From the NCBI RefSeq assembly GCF_023703085.1, contig NZ_JAMQJY010000001.1:186001-250000 (forward strand): a DNA stretch of 64,000 nucleotides, in the 5' to 3' direction. Numbering within the stretch: the first letter of the stretch is position 1; every line of letters begins with the position of its first letter. A program made the translations under genes and the position numbers. Of the stretch, positions 1 to 10,241 are shown one piece after another. The notes under the pieces are model-generated. The model did no database searches. It worked only from the letters and a program-made list of their open reading frames with translations, and had not been told where the DNA came from. The DNA comes from Alkalicoccobacillus plakortidis. Lineage in GTDB: Bacteria; Bacillota; Bacilli; Bacillales; Bacillaceae_D.

Positions 1-15
1 ATCTGGATTAGCCAT
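1..15 (-). CDS. 5' end of a gene leaving the window to the left
   Basis: The reverse strand has an ATG at 15-13 preceded by a strong AGGAGG ribosome binding site (complement of 23-31) at normal spacing. Only five codons (MANPD) lie inside the window, so the product cannot be named. It is divergent from the amidase gene, and the roughly 150 bases between them must hold both promoters. Confidence 0.6.
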
Positions 16-167
16 ATTAAGAACCTCCTAGGATTAAGGTGTTTTTAGTATGGCTTGTTGTATCATAAAATATGTGTAAAGCGTGTAAGAAATCTTAACA
101 AACGAACACATGAGTTCATGGGTTTTCGTTATGGTTAAAAGGAAGTATCAGAAAGGAGTGTCGTGTA

Positions 168-1344
168 TTGACTCAACTTCGTGCGTACATGGATCAATCC
201 GTCCACGTACATCCAACGGCAAAGGGAAAGCTGAATGAATTAGTATTTGCGGTTAAGGACGTTTTTAATGTAAAAGGAGTCATATCAAGCGTTGGTAATC
301 CAGATTGGTTACATACACATAAACCAGCAAAAAGTCATGCGAAGTCGATTGAACTCTTATTAGAGCAAGGAGCTACCTTAAAGGGCACAACACATACAGA
401 TGAACTTATGTACAGTTTAAATGGAGAAAATGCTCATTATGGAACTCCGTTAAACCCAAGTTTGCCTGGACATATCCCAGGTGGATCTTCAAGTGGTTCT
501 GCTTCAGTTGCAGCTGCTGGAGATGTTGATTTTTCAATAGGAACGGATACGGGTGGTTCTGTTAGAATCCCAGCAGCTTATTGTGGGATCTATGGAATGA
601 GGCCCACTCATGGTGTTGTTCCGATTGAAGGGGTTATTCCATTGGCCACTAGCTTTGATACAATAGGTTGGATGGCGAGGGATCCAGAAATTTTGGAGCG
701 AGTCGGTCAAGTACTTTTACCCAAACAAAAGAATACAGGTGATTTTAATCGAGTTCTTTTACCTGAGGATGCCTGGTCTTTAGCAGATAAAAAGTGTGTG
801 GAACAGTTAACACCTCTTGCTCAAATAATAAAAGATAGTATGGGTGAGGAAGAGACGATTCAATTATCACATGAAGGGTTAAACAGTTGGAAAGAAACCT
901 TTAGGATTGCACAAGCGTTTGAGGTATGGTCTGCTCATGGGCAATGGGTGAAAGCTGCTCAACCTCAATTTGGGCCAGGTATAGCCGAACGATTTGCCAT
1001 GGCGGAGACCATCACCAAAGAGATGTATAATCATGCTTTAAAGGAATTGGCAGCTGTACGTGAGAATATGGTTGGACTACTTCCAGAGAATACGATTATG
1101 ATTGTGCCAACTGTACCTGGCCAAGCACCACTACTCAATCTTCCAGAAGAGCAAATTGAACAGAGAAGATCTCAAACATTACAATTAAGCTGTATTGCAG
1201 GCTTAGCTGGATTGCCGCAGATTACGATTCCAGTACAGACTAACGATGGACCAGTAGGGCTTTCATTGATTGCTTGGGGCTAACCAGGATTTACGACTAT
1301 TACGACTTGTGAATCAACTGATCAAAGAAAAACGATTGGTCTAA
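168..1344 (+). CDS. Amidase signature family protein (frame broken near the 3' end)
   Basis: Serine amidase of the GatA/amidase-signature family, about 391 residues once the frame is restored; such enzymes hydrolyse amides. The Ser-cisSer-Lys triad is visible: Lys in VKDVF (about residue 30), the Gly/Ser-rich GGSSSGSA (about 105-112) and GTDTGGSVRIPA (about 125-136) carrying the nucleophile. The TTG start at 168 follows GAAAGGAG. As written the frame ends at 1283 just after SLIAWG. Removing one T from GCTTGG at 1272-1277 gives SLIAGANQDL and an open frame to 1344, a typical amidase C-terminus. The substrate is unknown. It is too short and has the wrong context to be GatA of the tRNA amidotransferase. 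Confidence 0.8.
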
Positions 1345-1421
1345 TTTTATAGTAGCTGCTCCATTCGCCGTCTCCCTTTTAATATTTTTACATGTACTAA
1401 TAAAAAAGGGGTTCTGCTAAA

Positions 1422-1694
1422 ATGGAGATCATTCTCATGCTAGCTACAGTTATTAGTCCTGTTGTCCTTGCAATCATTGAATTGCTTAAACGAACAGTGA
1501 ATCTGCCTAAACGCTTTTTACCTTTAATCGCTGTTGGAGTTGGTTTAATTGTCGGGGGATTGTCGTTTCCGTTTACTGATTTGGATCTTGCTATGCGCTT
1601 ATGGGCAGGAGGTCTTGCAGGATTATCAGCTACTGGTTTGTTTGAAATAAGCAAAAATAGAGAAGGATCAACCTTCGACAAACACGATGAATGA
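1422..1694 (+). CDS. Small holin-like membrane protein
   Basis: A 90-residue protein with two hydrophobic stretches (about residues 3-20 and 33-50), a third weak one in the WAGGLAGLSATGLFE segment (about 63-77), and a charged C-terminal tail. This resembles small phage-type holins found in prophages and as single genes in Bacillaceae. No endolysin or other phage gene lies nearby, so a lytic role is not supported; it may be a domesticated remnant or act in export. The ribosome binding site is weak. A terminator follows directly. The family assignment is from memory of the sequence pattern. Confidence 0.6.
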   Translation: MEIILMLATVISPVVLAIIELLKRTVNLPKRFLPLIAVGVGLIVGGLSFPFTDLDLAMRLWAGGLAGLSATGLFEISKNREGSTFDKHDE

Positions 1695-1701
1695 ATCAAA
1701 T

Positions 1702-1730
1702 AAACAGCGAGTTTTTCTCGCTGTTTTTCT
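1702..1730 (+). terminator. Rho-independent terminator after the holin-like gene
   Basis: The stem AACAGCGAG / CTCGCTGTT with a short T-rich loop is followed by a T run, directly downstream of the stop codon at 1694. Confidence 0.85.
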
Positions 1731-1772
1731 CAAGTGGTTAATCAAAACATTAAAGAAAGTGAGAATACATAT

Positions 1773-2490
1773 ATGATTCCTTTAGTTTATGATCAAGTAA
1801 ACAGCTTGGGGAAAAGATGATGAGTTTTTCCTAGAACTTCTAAAACGTACAAATGCGAAACAAATCGCTGATCTTGGCTGCGGCACGGGTCGCTTAACTA
1901 CATATTTTGCAAAAGCGGGCTATCAGATTACAGCCATTGATCCTAATGAAGAAGCGATAGAAGAAGCAAAAAGAAAGCCACATGTTGAAGGTGTTACGTG
2001 GATTTTAGGAGATAGTAAAGATCTCAAAACCAATGAGTACGATGTGGTTATTATGACGGCTAATGTGGCTCAGGTTTTTCTGACAGATTCAAGCTGGCAA
2101 GAGATGATTTCTGATGTCTATCGGGCATTAAAACCAGGTGGACATTTTGTTTTTGATACTCGGAATCCACTCGCAAAAGTTTGGGAAGAATGGGAGAAAG
2201 ACACCACGCCTGATCTTGCGGAACATCTGGAGACAGGTGAGCAACTGGCGATTTATACAGAGTATGAGGGGTTTAGCGAGGACGTATTTACGTTTTATGA
2301 AATTGTGAAAAATGTCCAAACAGATGAAGTACTTATTCATGAAAAAATGCAACTACGTTTTAGATCGCAAGAAGATATCACTGATACATTATTGCAAGTA
2401 GGTTTCACAGAGGTTCAAGCATACGATGATTGGCAATTTAAACAAGCTCGCTCAGAAACAAGATCGTTTGTTTTTCAGGGTGTGAAGTAA
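1773..2490 (+). CDS. Class I SAM-dependent methyltransferase (frame broken near the start)
   Basis: Small-molecule methyltransferase of the ubiE/YrrT-like class I fold, about 238 residues when repaired. Motif I DLGCGTGR is encoded around 1872-1895; a second acidic motif (ITAIDPN) and the motif IV region (YDVVIMTANVAQVF) follow. The ATG at 1773 gives MIPLVYDQVNSLGKR and then a stop. Removing one T from GCTTGG at 1804-1809 gives NSWGKDDEFF and joins the frame that runs to 2490, so translation from an internal ATG at 2044 would lack the SAM site. The substrate cannot be inferred; its neighbours are unrelated. Confidence 0.8.
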
Positions 2491-2501
2491 AAATGATTGG
2501 T

Positions 2502-2539
2502 AAAAAGCGTATTCACTTTATATTGAATACGCTTTTTTT
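2502..2539 (+). terminator. Rho-independent terminator after the methyltransferase
   Basis: An inverted repeat with arms AAAAAGCGTATTCA and TGAATACGCTTTTT surrounds a short AT loop and ends in a T run. Confidence 0.9.
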
Positions 2540-2626
2540 ATTGTGAGAATTAGTCGGAATTTGTTGAATGATCAATCGAGTGTTGAGCCTTAATTTCACC
2601 TATGTTAGAGTGAAAGAGGAGAGAAA

Positions 2627-2640
2627 TGAAAGCGCTTTAT
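2627..2640 (+). promoter_or_regulatory. Candidate cre site (CcpA operator) upstream of prpC
   Basis: TGAAAGCGCTTTAT matches the cre consensus TGNAANCGNTNNCA at all but the last two positions and lies about 30-60 bases upstream of the possible starts of the methylcitrate operon. The equivalent mmg operon of B. subtilis is known to be under catabolite control, which supports the call. Binding is inferred, not shown. Confidence 0.55.
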
Positions 2641-2666
2641 TTAAATCGTTATACGGTTTCTGAGTT

Positions 2667-3806
2667 TTGATAAAATGGGAGGGATTCTATTGCGAAGCCG
2701 AACCATTGTTCAAACCAGGATTGCAGGATGTAGTCGCACTTGAGACTTCCATCTCCTTCCTTGACACAGAAAGTGAACGTATTTTGATTAAAGGCTTTGA
2801 TTTAATTGAATTATCACAAGAAATTGGTTATGTGGAAATGATTCATTTATTACTTGAAGGTAGTTTACCTGATCGGGTGCAAACAGAGAACATTAGCCAA
2901 CGATTAAACAAGGAGTGTGATATTGCAGAAGAAGTCTGGACGATCTTGTCACAGTTGCCACAAACAACACATCCAATGGATGCACAAAGAACCGCGCTAT
3001 CAGTGCTTGCAGGTTTTGATGCTGATTTAGAGGATCGTTCGGTACAAACCAATGTCAAGCGAGCCTACCAACTCTTGGCGCAACTACCTGACTTGACAGC
3101 CAATTCGTATCATCTTCTTCAAGGAAGGGCAAGAATTGTTCCAGATTCAAGCTTATCTTACACTGCAAACTTCCTATACTTACTAACTGGTCATATTCCA
3201 TCAAAGCTTGAGGAACGTATTTTTGATCTGTCGTTACTGCTGTATTCAGAGCATGAGTTACCAAATTCCACGTTTACTGCACGTGTTATTGCTTCTACAT
3301 TATCAGATATGTACGGAGCTTTAACAGGGGCAGTCTCATCACTAAAAGGACAACTACATGGTGGAGCTAATGAGGCAGTGATGAAGCTACTACTTGAGGT
3401 TGATTCACCAGTTGGCTTTGTCGAATTACTGCAGGAGAAGCTTAAGAATAAAGAAAAAATTATGGGATTTGGGCATCGTGTCTATGCCAAAAAGATGGAT
3501 CCAAGAGCCTTGATTATGAAGCGTGCCCTCGTCGATCTTAGTGAGCACCGTGGAGATGATCGTTTTTTGCAGATGTGTGAGGCGGGGGAGGCACTAATGG
3601 AGAAGGAGAAGGGGCTTTATCCAAATTTAGACTATTATGCTGCACCTGTTTATTACATGCTCGGTATTCCTATTGCTTTGTATACACCGATATTCTTCTG
3701 TTCAAGAACGGCAGGACTTACAGCTCACATCATTGAGCAGCATGATCATAACCGGTTATTCAGACCGCGAGTTCATTATACAGGCACAGCTTACAGCTCG
3801 CTGTAG
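2667..3806 (+). CDS. prpC: 2-methylcitrate synthase / citrate synthase family protein
   Basis: Citrate synthase fold enzyme, about 370-380 residues, expected to condense propionyl-CoA with oxaloacetate; B. subtilis MmgD is the likely orthologue. Visible signatures are HGGANEAV (about residues 231-238), the active-site GFGHRVY (about 267-273) and the C-terminal RLFRPRVHYTG. Its place before prpD and prpB argues for methylcitrate rather than ordinary citrate synthase. The start is uncertain: the longest frame opens at TTG 2667, but the best ribosome binding site (GGGAGGG, about 2677-2684) would serve TTG 2690, which is in another frame, or the in-frame TTG 2703. An indel near 2711 could reconcile these. 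Confidence 0.85.
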   Translation: MIKWEGFYCEAEPLFKPGLQDVVALETSISFLDTESERILIKGFDLIELSQEIGYVEMIHLLLEGSLPDRVQTENISQRLNKECDIAEEVWTILSQLPQTTHPMDAQRTALSVLAGFDADLEDRSVQTNVKRAYQLLAQLPDLTANSYHLLQGRARIVPDSSLSYTANFLYLLTGHIPSKLEERIFDLSLLLYSEHELPNSTFTARVIASTLSDMYGALTGAVSSLKGQLHGGANEAVMKLLLEVDSPVGFVELLQEKLKNKEKIMGFGHRVYAKKMDPRALIMKRALVDLSEHRGDDRFLQMCEAGEALMEKEKGLYPNLDYYAAPVYYMLGIPIALYTPIFFCSRTAGLTAHIIEQHDHNRLFRPRVHYTGTAYSSL

Positions 3807-3824
3807 CACAGAAGGAGGATTTTT

Positions 3825-5265
3825 ATGACAATGGTAAACCAAACAAGCACATCTGATTTACTTTTAGAGCAAATTGCTGACTATGCACTGTCTAAGCGAA
3901 CATTTAGTCAGGAAGCGTATGCAACAGCTAGGTACGTGCTTGCAGATACACTTGGCTGCGGAATATTAGCATTAAAATATCCTGAATGTACAAAACTACT
4001 TGGTCCGGTTGTTACAGGTACGGTTGTTCCAAATGGGTCACGTGTTCCAGGTACAGCTCATGTATTAGATCCAATTCGAGCTGCTTTTAACATTGGGACA
4101 ATGATCCGCTTGGTTGGATTATAATGACACGTGGCTTGCAGCTGAATGGGGGCATCCATCTGATAATCTTGGGGGCATATTGGCAGTAAGTGATTATCTT
4201 AGCCAGGTGCTTGTATCAGAAGGCAAAAAACCAATGCAGCTCAAAGAGTTGCTTGATTACATCATTAAAGCACATGAAATTCAAGGTGTACTTGCACTTG
4301 AAAATAGCCTAAACAGAGTTGGACTCGATCATGTTTTATTCGTAAAAGTGGCGACCACTGCGGTCACGTGTGCAATGCTTGGTGGAACAAAAGATGAGGT
4401 TATGAACGCTGTCTCACATGCTTGGATAGATAATTCTAGTCTTAGAACCTATCGTCATACTCCAAACACCGGATCGCGTAAATCTTGGGCAGCAGGAGAT
4501 GCAACGAGTCGTGGAGTCTTTTTAGCGATGACTGCCTTAAAAGGTGAAATGGGTTACCAAACAGCACTAAGTGCACCAGGATGGGGTTTTCAGGATGTCT
4601 TGTTTAAAGGGGCAGAGCTTGTATTATCACGTGAGTTAGATGATTATGTGATGAATAATGTGCTGTTTAAAGTATCTTTCCAAGCTGAATTTCATGCACA
4701 AACTGCGGCGGAATGTGCAATTGAATTGCACGATGATGTGGTAGACAGAATCAATGAGATTGATCGGATCGAGATACAAACGCATGAATCGGCAATCAGA
4801 ATCATTGATAAAAAAGGACCGCTTCATAATCCTGCAGATCGAGATCATTGCTTGCAATATATTACAGCGATTGGTCTGTTAAAAGGGTCCATTACTGCGG
4901 ATGATTATGAGCAAAAGCAGGCGGACGATCCACGTGTTGATAGGCTTCGTGATCACATGCATGTGATTGAAAATAAAGACTATACATCCGATTATCTAGA
5001 TCCAAAGAAACGGTCCATCGCGAATGCTGTCCAAGTATTTTTTGAGGATGGCAGTAAAACATCCTGGGTCGAACGAGAATACCCGCTTGGACACCGCTTT
5101 AGACGGGAAGAAGCGATTCCTCATATCGAACGTAAATTTGAACATAATTTGCGAGTGCACTACACTAGTAAACAAAGTGAGCGCATCCTTAAGGCTTTTT
5201 CCACTCAATCTGATTTAGAAAGATTAAGTGTGCCAACGCTTGTTCAATTATTTGTTCCATCGTAA
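3825..5265 (+). CDS. prpD: 2-methylcitrate dehydratase, MmgE/PrpD family (frame broken)
   Basis: Second enzyme of the 2-methylcitrate cycle, dehydrating methylcitrate to methylaconitate; about 480 residues when repaired, normal for MmgE/PrpD. ATG 3825 follows a GGAGG site. The first 95 residues (ending [10 protein letters not shown]) and the remaining 380 or so (starting [19 protein letters not shown]) are in different frames. Deleting one T from GCTTGG at 4108-4113 joins them as MIRWLDYNDT, a very conserved PrpD segment. Nineteen bases separate it from prpC and 23 from prpB, so the three genes form one operon. Confidence 0.9.
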
Positions 5266-5288
5266 AAAAGAGAAAGGGAGTGCGAGAG

Positions 5289-6197
5289 ATGGCGTGGATT
5301 GTGAACCAAACAAGAAGTCAAAAAGAGCTAGCAGACGAGTTTAGCAAGTTAGTAACTGATCCAACGATATTGCAAATTCCGGGATCCCATGACCCAATGG
5401 CAGGATTAATGGCCAAGGAAGCAGGGTTTTCCTCATTGTATTTATCAGGTGCGGCCTATACAGCTAGTCGAGGACTACCGGACTTGGGTATGATTACATC
5501 AACTGAAGTAGCAGAGCGAGCTCGTGACATTATTCGAGCAACAAATTTACCGTTATTAGTAGATATTGATACAGGTTTTGGTGGCGTCTTAAATGTTGCG
5601 AGAACGGCAGTGGAAATGGTTGAAGCGAACGTTGCTGCTGTGCAAATAGAGGATCAGCAATTACCTAAAAAATGCGGACATCTTAATGGCAAACGACTCG
5701 TTTCTACGGAGGAAATGGCTCAAAAAATACAGGCAATTAAACAGGTCTCTCCTTCACTATATGTAGTCGCCAGAACGGATGCCAGAGCTGTTGAAGGAAT
5801 AGAAGCTACGATCATTCGTGCGAAAGCGTATGTAGAAGCAGGAGCAGATGCAATATTCCCAGAAGCCTTAGAAGGTGTCGATGAGTTTCAATGGATGGCA
5901 GAGCAGATTCATGTACCGCTACTTGCCAACATGACGGAATTCGGTAAAACCCCTTACTACAGCGCAACCGAGTTCAGTGAAATGGGTTTTCAAATGGTGA
6001 TATATCCTGTAACCTCAATGCGAGTTGCAGCTAAAGCGTATGAGGAAGTGTTTGCTCAGATTCGAGATACTGGAACGCAAAAACATAGCTTGGATCACAT
6101 GCAAAAGCGGAGTGAACTCTATCAAACCATTTCATATGAACAATTTGAAGAACTAGACAAAAACGTAGCGAGAACGGTTTTATCAAAGGATCAATAA
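5289..6197 (+). CDS. prpB: 2-methylisocitrate lyase
   Basis: Isocitrate lyase/PEP mutase superfamily enzyme of 302 residues that splits 2-methylisocitrate into pyruvate and succinate, ending the methylcitrate cycle. Seen in the sequence: the substrate loop containing KKCGHL (about 127-132), the acidic metal-binding DIDTGFGG (about 93-100) and IEDQQ (about 119-123), and VARTDAR (about 161-167). I chose ATG 5289 because AAAGGGAG (5273-5280) is correctly spaced; the upstream GTG at 5280 overlaps that site. It is the last gene of prpC-prpD-prpB and is followed by a terminator. Confidence 0.92.
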   Translation: MAWIVNQTRSQKELADEFSKLVTDPTILQIPGSHDPMAGLMAKEAGFSSLYLSGAAYTASRGLPDLGMITSTEVAERARDIIRATNLPLLVDIDTGFGGVLNVARTAVEMVEANVAAVQIEDQQLPKKCGHLNGKRLVSTEEMAQKIQAIKQVSPSLYVVARTDARAVEGIEATIIRAKAYVEAGADAIFPEALEGVDEFQWMAEQIHVPLLANMTEFGKTPYYSATEFSEMGFQMVIYPVTSMRVAAKAYEEVFAQIRDTGTQKHSLDHMQKRSELYQTISYEQFEELDKNVARTVLSKDQ

Positions 6198-6203
6198 ATG
6201 AAA

Positions 6204-6231
6204 TGTAAGGAATCACACATAGTGGTTCCTT
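6204..6231 (+). terminator. Rho-independent terminator of the prp operon
   Basis: TAAGGAATCAC pairs with GTGGTTCCTTA around a five-base loop just after the prpB stop, followed by a T-rich tract. Confidence 0.75.
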
Positions 6232-6269
6232 ATTTGTGTGAGAAATTTTTTATAATACGAAGGCATTGA

Positions 6270-6431
6270 GGAGCTAGTCGAATCAAGCAATCTAGAACAC
6301 GAGGCGATACATATGGAAATAAGAACGAATATGCGTTAAACCGTGCAGAACAAACAGGTGCTCGTTTTGATACAATGCAGGTACAGGATGGTGAGAGAAT
6401 TCTAATTTCAATCTATAAAATAGGGGCGTGA
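6270..6431 (+). pseudogene. Open stretch without a start codon; probable remnant of a small gene
   Basis: A frame open for 53 codons ends at TGA 6431 and reads as a plausible hydrophilic small protein (it contains RGDTYGNKNEYALNRAE and ERILISIYKIG). There is no in-frame ATG, GTG or TTG near its beginning, although GAGGAG lies at its upstream edge. It is therefore either a gene whose start was lost or one with a sequence error. The next small ORF follows after four bases. I do not recognise the family. Confidence 0.35.
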
Positions 6432-6435
6432 TTAG

Positions 6436-6600
6436 ATGAATGAAAAGCAGCGAGAAGAACACTTGGTAAAAAAACTAAAAGAATACAATAAACTATTTAA
6501 AGAGGTTAATCCAAACCCAAAGACACTCGTGGCTAACAAACGTGGAAACCTTGTGTTGGATCTAAATGACCCTTCTGATCGTCGTTGGTATGAAGGATAA
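6436..6600 (+). CDS. Small hypothetical protein (54 aa)
   Basis: ATG 6436 to TAA 6600 encodes a charged protein that starts MNEKQREEHLVKKLKEYNKL and ends DPSDRRWYEG. The first 25 residues look like an amphipathic helix. It has no membrane segment and no known motif. The ribosome binding site is weak (GGGG 13 bases upstream). It sits in a patch of small and broken ORFs between the prp operon and a sigma factor module, which suggests horizontally acquired DNA. Function unknown. Confidence 0.45.
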   Translation: MNEKQREEHLVKKLKEYNKLFKEVNPNPKTLVANKRGNLVLDLNDPSDRRWYEG

Positions 6601-6617
6601 GTTATAGGCGGTTTTGA

Positions 6618-6836
6618 ATCGAGTATTATAATGAGCTTCTTGTGGAATCTGGGGAAACTCGACCTGTAATGTTGGTCACGAAGCAAGATGAACAATGCAA
6701 AGTCGCACAGATCAGAGACATTTCAATCTCTAATCATAGAAGCGGGTTTGAAATGAAGGATTGGCAAGAAGTTGGTCTTTGAAAGGCATATTTTGTGAAT
6801 TGTCACCAAAAGATGCCCGAAGTCAGAGAATATTAA
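6618..6836 (+). pseudogene. Decayed ORF resembling a PemK/MazF-like toxin
   Basis: A frame open from 6618 contains RPVMLVTK followed by VAQIRDISI and DWQEVGL, then a TGA at 6780, and continues in the same frame for 17 more codons to TAA 6834-6836. The RPVxxV ... VAQI ... DWxxxGL pattern is like small PemK/MazF-type proteins. There is no proper start and there is an internal stop, so it is not a working gene as written. The call rests on short motifs only. Confidence 0.3.
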
Positions 6837-6985
6837 TCTAATAGCTGTTTGTTCTTTACCACCAGTGGCTCTCGACTCCGCGCTTACTGAATTGATCGTC
6901 TGCAAATCGTGGTTCAAAACCCCGAACTACTGGTGCATTTCGTCCGTAAAACTTAGACCGAGAATTAAAGGATAAGGGCTAAGCC

Positions 6986-7774
6986 CTACTCATCTTGAAT
7001 ATCATCAATGTCGATTGGGGTATTATCTATTTTATGATAATTCCCACTAAATTCTATCATCTCTTTAAGATGATTAATGTCAATGGGGGTACTCGTTACA
7101 TCATAATAGTTTCCATTCCATTGTAGTATGCGGTTTTCGTACAAATTGAGCATAATCGGTGTGTTTCTATTGCTCTTATAAAATGTAATCAGAACTCCAT
7201 TTTCGTTCGATACATCATCATCCCATTCAGAATCATGCATTTTTTTAATCGTGTACTGACTTAAAAAATCAATTAATTCATTTGCATCAGTAACATCATT
7301 TAATTCATATGCTTCTTCAGATGTTATATCAATTATCATCGATTCAAAATTCGTTGAATTGTAATTGAACAAACTGTCTAATGATTTCTCTTTATTCTCA
7401 TTTATCATTTTTACTGAAAAAAGAACAATAGGAATTAGGATTAATAACGTACTGAAAATGATAAAGCTCTTTTGATCCCGAAGTACCTTAAATAATAGAT
7501 AACTTGAAAGCTTTTCAGATAGGAATGCTGCTAATGGGATAATTCCTAAAAGATAAATGGAAATAGTAGTCAACGTGCTTAGGAGTCCAGTTTTCCAAGG
7601 GATATAATAATAATAGATAGCTCCATATAGATAAGTATTAATAACTAAGAAAATCACTAAAAAAGTGTAAAATAGAAACTTTCCTTTAGCTTGGTTAATT
7701 CCAATTCCACTTCTTTCACTTAATTCTTTGGGGACTTTAATTTTATTTATTTCATCTTTTATATTATTGCTCAT
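6986..7774 (-). CDS. Probable membrane anti-sigma factor
   Basis: A 262-residue protein with a cytoplasmic N-terminus (about 1-32), three predicted membrane spans (about 33-54, 64-87, 104-123) and an extracytoplasmic domain of about 140 residues. The N-terminal stretch KIKVPKELSERSGIGINQAK is like the sigma-binding region of Bacillus ECF anti-sigma factors. ATG 7774 overlaps the end of the sigma factor gene, with GAGGTGG just upstream, so the pair is translationally coupled. Expected to hold the sigma factor at the membrane until an envelope signal arrives; the signal cannot be read from sequence. It is AT-rich compared with neighbouring core genes. Confidence 0.7.
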   Translation of the reverse strand: MSNNIKDEINKIKVPKELSERSGIGINQAKGKFLFYTFLVIFLVINTYLYGAIYYYYIPWKTGLLSTLTTISIYLLGIIPLAAFLSEKLSSYLLFKVLRDQKSFIIFSTLLILIPIVLFSVKMINENKEKSLDSLFNYNSTNFESMIIDITSEEAYELNDVTDANELIDFLSQYTIKKMHDSEWDDDVSNENGVLITFYKSNRNTPIMLNLYENRILQWNGNYYDVTSTPIDINHLKEMIEFSGNYHKIDNTPIDIDDIQDE

Positions 7775-8291
7775 TAAAACCACCTCTTTCTATGTTCTTT
7801 CTAAGTTTTTCTAAAGCACGATAGAGGATCGTTTTTACAGTCCCTAAAGATAAATCAAGTACATGTGAAATTTCTTTTAGAGTTAAGTCTTCATAAAATC
7901 TTAAGATAACAACACTTTTCTCAGACTCATTCAGATGATCTATTAAATCCTTCACTGTAATTTCTAAGTCTATATCTTCGTTAACATCGATAGGTATGTA
8001 ATCTTTAATATTATCTTCGAATTGTACCTCCATGTTTTTCTTTCTAAGTAAGTCTATAGAAGAGTTTATTGCTATTCTAAGTAGCCAAGTTTTGAAATAT
8101 CTAGGCTCTTTTAAGCTTGAAACTTTTTTAAATGAACGGCATGCCGTCTCTTGAACGACTTCAAGGGCATCATCTTCATTTTTCATATATATAAAGGCCA
8201 TTTTATATATATCTACCTCATGTGCTTGAAATAATTCCAAAAAAGCTTTTGAATTACCTCTTTGAGCTTTTTTGATTAGTTTCAATTCCAA
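7764..8291 (-). CDS. ECF-type RNA polymerase sigma factor (SigV-like)
   Basis: A sigma-70 family ECF factor of 175 residues with both core regions. Region 2 includes DIYKMAFIYMKNEDDALEVV (about 28-47) and the -10 binding helix near YFKTWLLRIAINSS. Region 4 includes LTLKEISHVLDLSLGTVK, a clear helix-turn-helix (about 138-155). The start is TTG 8291 with GGGGGGTG upstream. It is co-transcribed with the overlapping membrane protein, the standard sigma/anti-sigma arrangement. Closest in feel to SigV/YlaC-type factors, but the exact group and target promoters are unknown. Confidence 0.88.
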   Translation of the reverse strand: MELKLIKKAQRGNSKAFLELFQAHEVDIYKMAFIYMKNEDDALEVVQETACRSFKKVSSLKEPRYFKTWLLRIAINSSIDLLRKKNMEVQFEDNIKDYIPIDVNEDIDLEITVKDLIDHLNESEKSVVILRFYEDLTLKEISHVLDLSLGTVKTILYRALEKLRKNIERGGFNEQ

Positions 8292-8445
8292 AATCTATAC
8301 ACCCCCCGCATTATCTATAAATTAGACGTAACAATAAGCCATTTGGCTTTCATAATTTAAAATAAATTTTAAAATGATCGACTTCACTTTAATTTTTATG
8401 AATGATCGACATTAAATTAGTCAGAAAAGATAAGATCTGCAATCT

Positions 8446-8690
8446 TTAATCCAGAGAAGCTTTGTAACCGAGCGTGCCGTGGCTTCTGATCATATTATAC
8501 CAGTTTATGTAATCGTCTAGTTTAAGGATTAGTTGGTCTAAACTGATATGGTGCGCGTTGTTCGTATAACAGTGCCTGATTTTCTTTTCGTAGTTTAGTG
8601 AATACATTCTCTTCTAGGGTCTGGTAATCTTTCTCATTAAACGAACCAGAATTTTGGCTTTTAAATTTGGCGTAAATATACTTCTAGCGC
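8446..8690 (-). mobile_element. Remnant of an IS3-family transposase
   Basis: The reverse strand encodes a C-terminal fragment in which SLDQLILKLDDYINWYN is followed by IRSHGTLGYK and a stop at 8446-8448. This matches the conserved end of IS3-family OrfB (helix, YxxWYN, RxHxxLGY). Just upstream, in another frame, is a lysine- and glutamate-rich helix (containing QTLEENVFTKLRKENQ) that could come from OrfA. The DDE catalytic core is missing, so the element is dead. No terminal repeats could be identified. The rest of the 8292-8836 gap shows nothing else I can name. Confidence 0.45.
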
Positions 8691-8836
8691 TCTTCAGTGA
8701 GTAAGACAATGAAAAAGAATAAGCCATCATTATTTGATTCGATACGAAAGTGCTTTACTTGCAATTTTTAAAAGCCAGTGATATTATTCTCACAACTTCA
8801 CTTATATAAGTGATGACAACTTTATACTTTTTTTGC

Positions 8837-8979
8837 TTCGGGGCCGGGTGAAAATCCCGACCGGCGGTGATGAGACTTTGTGTCTCTTAGTCCGTGACCC
8901 GTTATTCATTTTACATGTATAACGGTGGATCTGGTGTAATTCCAGAGCCGACAGTTAAAGTCTGGATGGGAGAAGGAAA
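8837..8979 (+). promoter_or_regulatory. FMN riboswitch (RFN element)
   Basis: All conserved RFN blocks are present: the GGGGCCGGGTGAAAATCCCG start, ACCGGCGGTGATGA, AGTCCGTGACCCG, GGTGGATCTGGTG, and the closing AGTCTGGATGGGAGAAGG. It lies upstream of ribD. FMN binding is known to favour the downstream terminator, so it should shut off the rib operon when flavin is plentiful. Confidence 0.97.
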
Positions 8980-9060
8980 AAAGCTACAGGCAGTATACTA
9001 TCGCAATTTGTGATAGAGCACTGTCTATTCGAGCAGCACATTTTTAATATTAACAGTTAA

Positions 9061-10240
<1,180 letters not shown>

Positions 10241-10241
10241 G

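Noticed and set aside
1422..1694. A prophage at the left edge of the window
   Set aside because: Only one holin-like gene is present, with no endolysin, structural, integrase or attachment features nearby.
1397..1699. A 100-residue ORF on the minus strand over the holin-like gene
   Set aside because: It is an antisense shadow: it crosses the terminator, has no ribosome binding site and no recognisable sequence pattern.
6880..6985. A tRNA suggested by GGTTCAAAACC near 6910
   Set aside because: No cloverleaf could be built: there is no matching acceptor stem, D arm or anticodon arm around the TpsiC-like piece on either strand.
8446..8690. A complete insertion sequence
   Set aside because: Only the transposase tail is recognisable; the catalytic core, start codon and terminal inverted repeats are missing.
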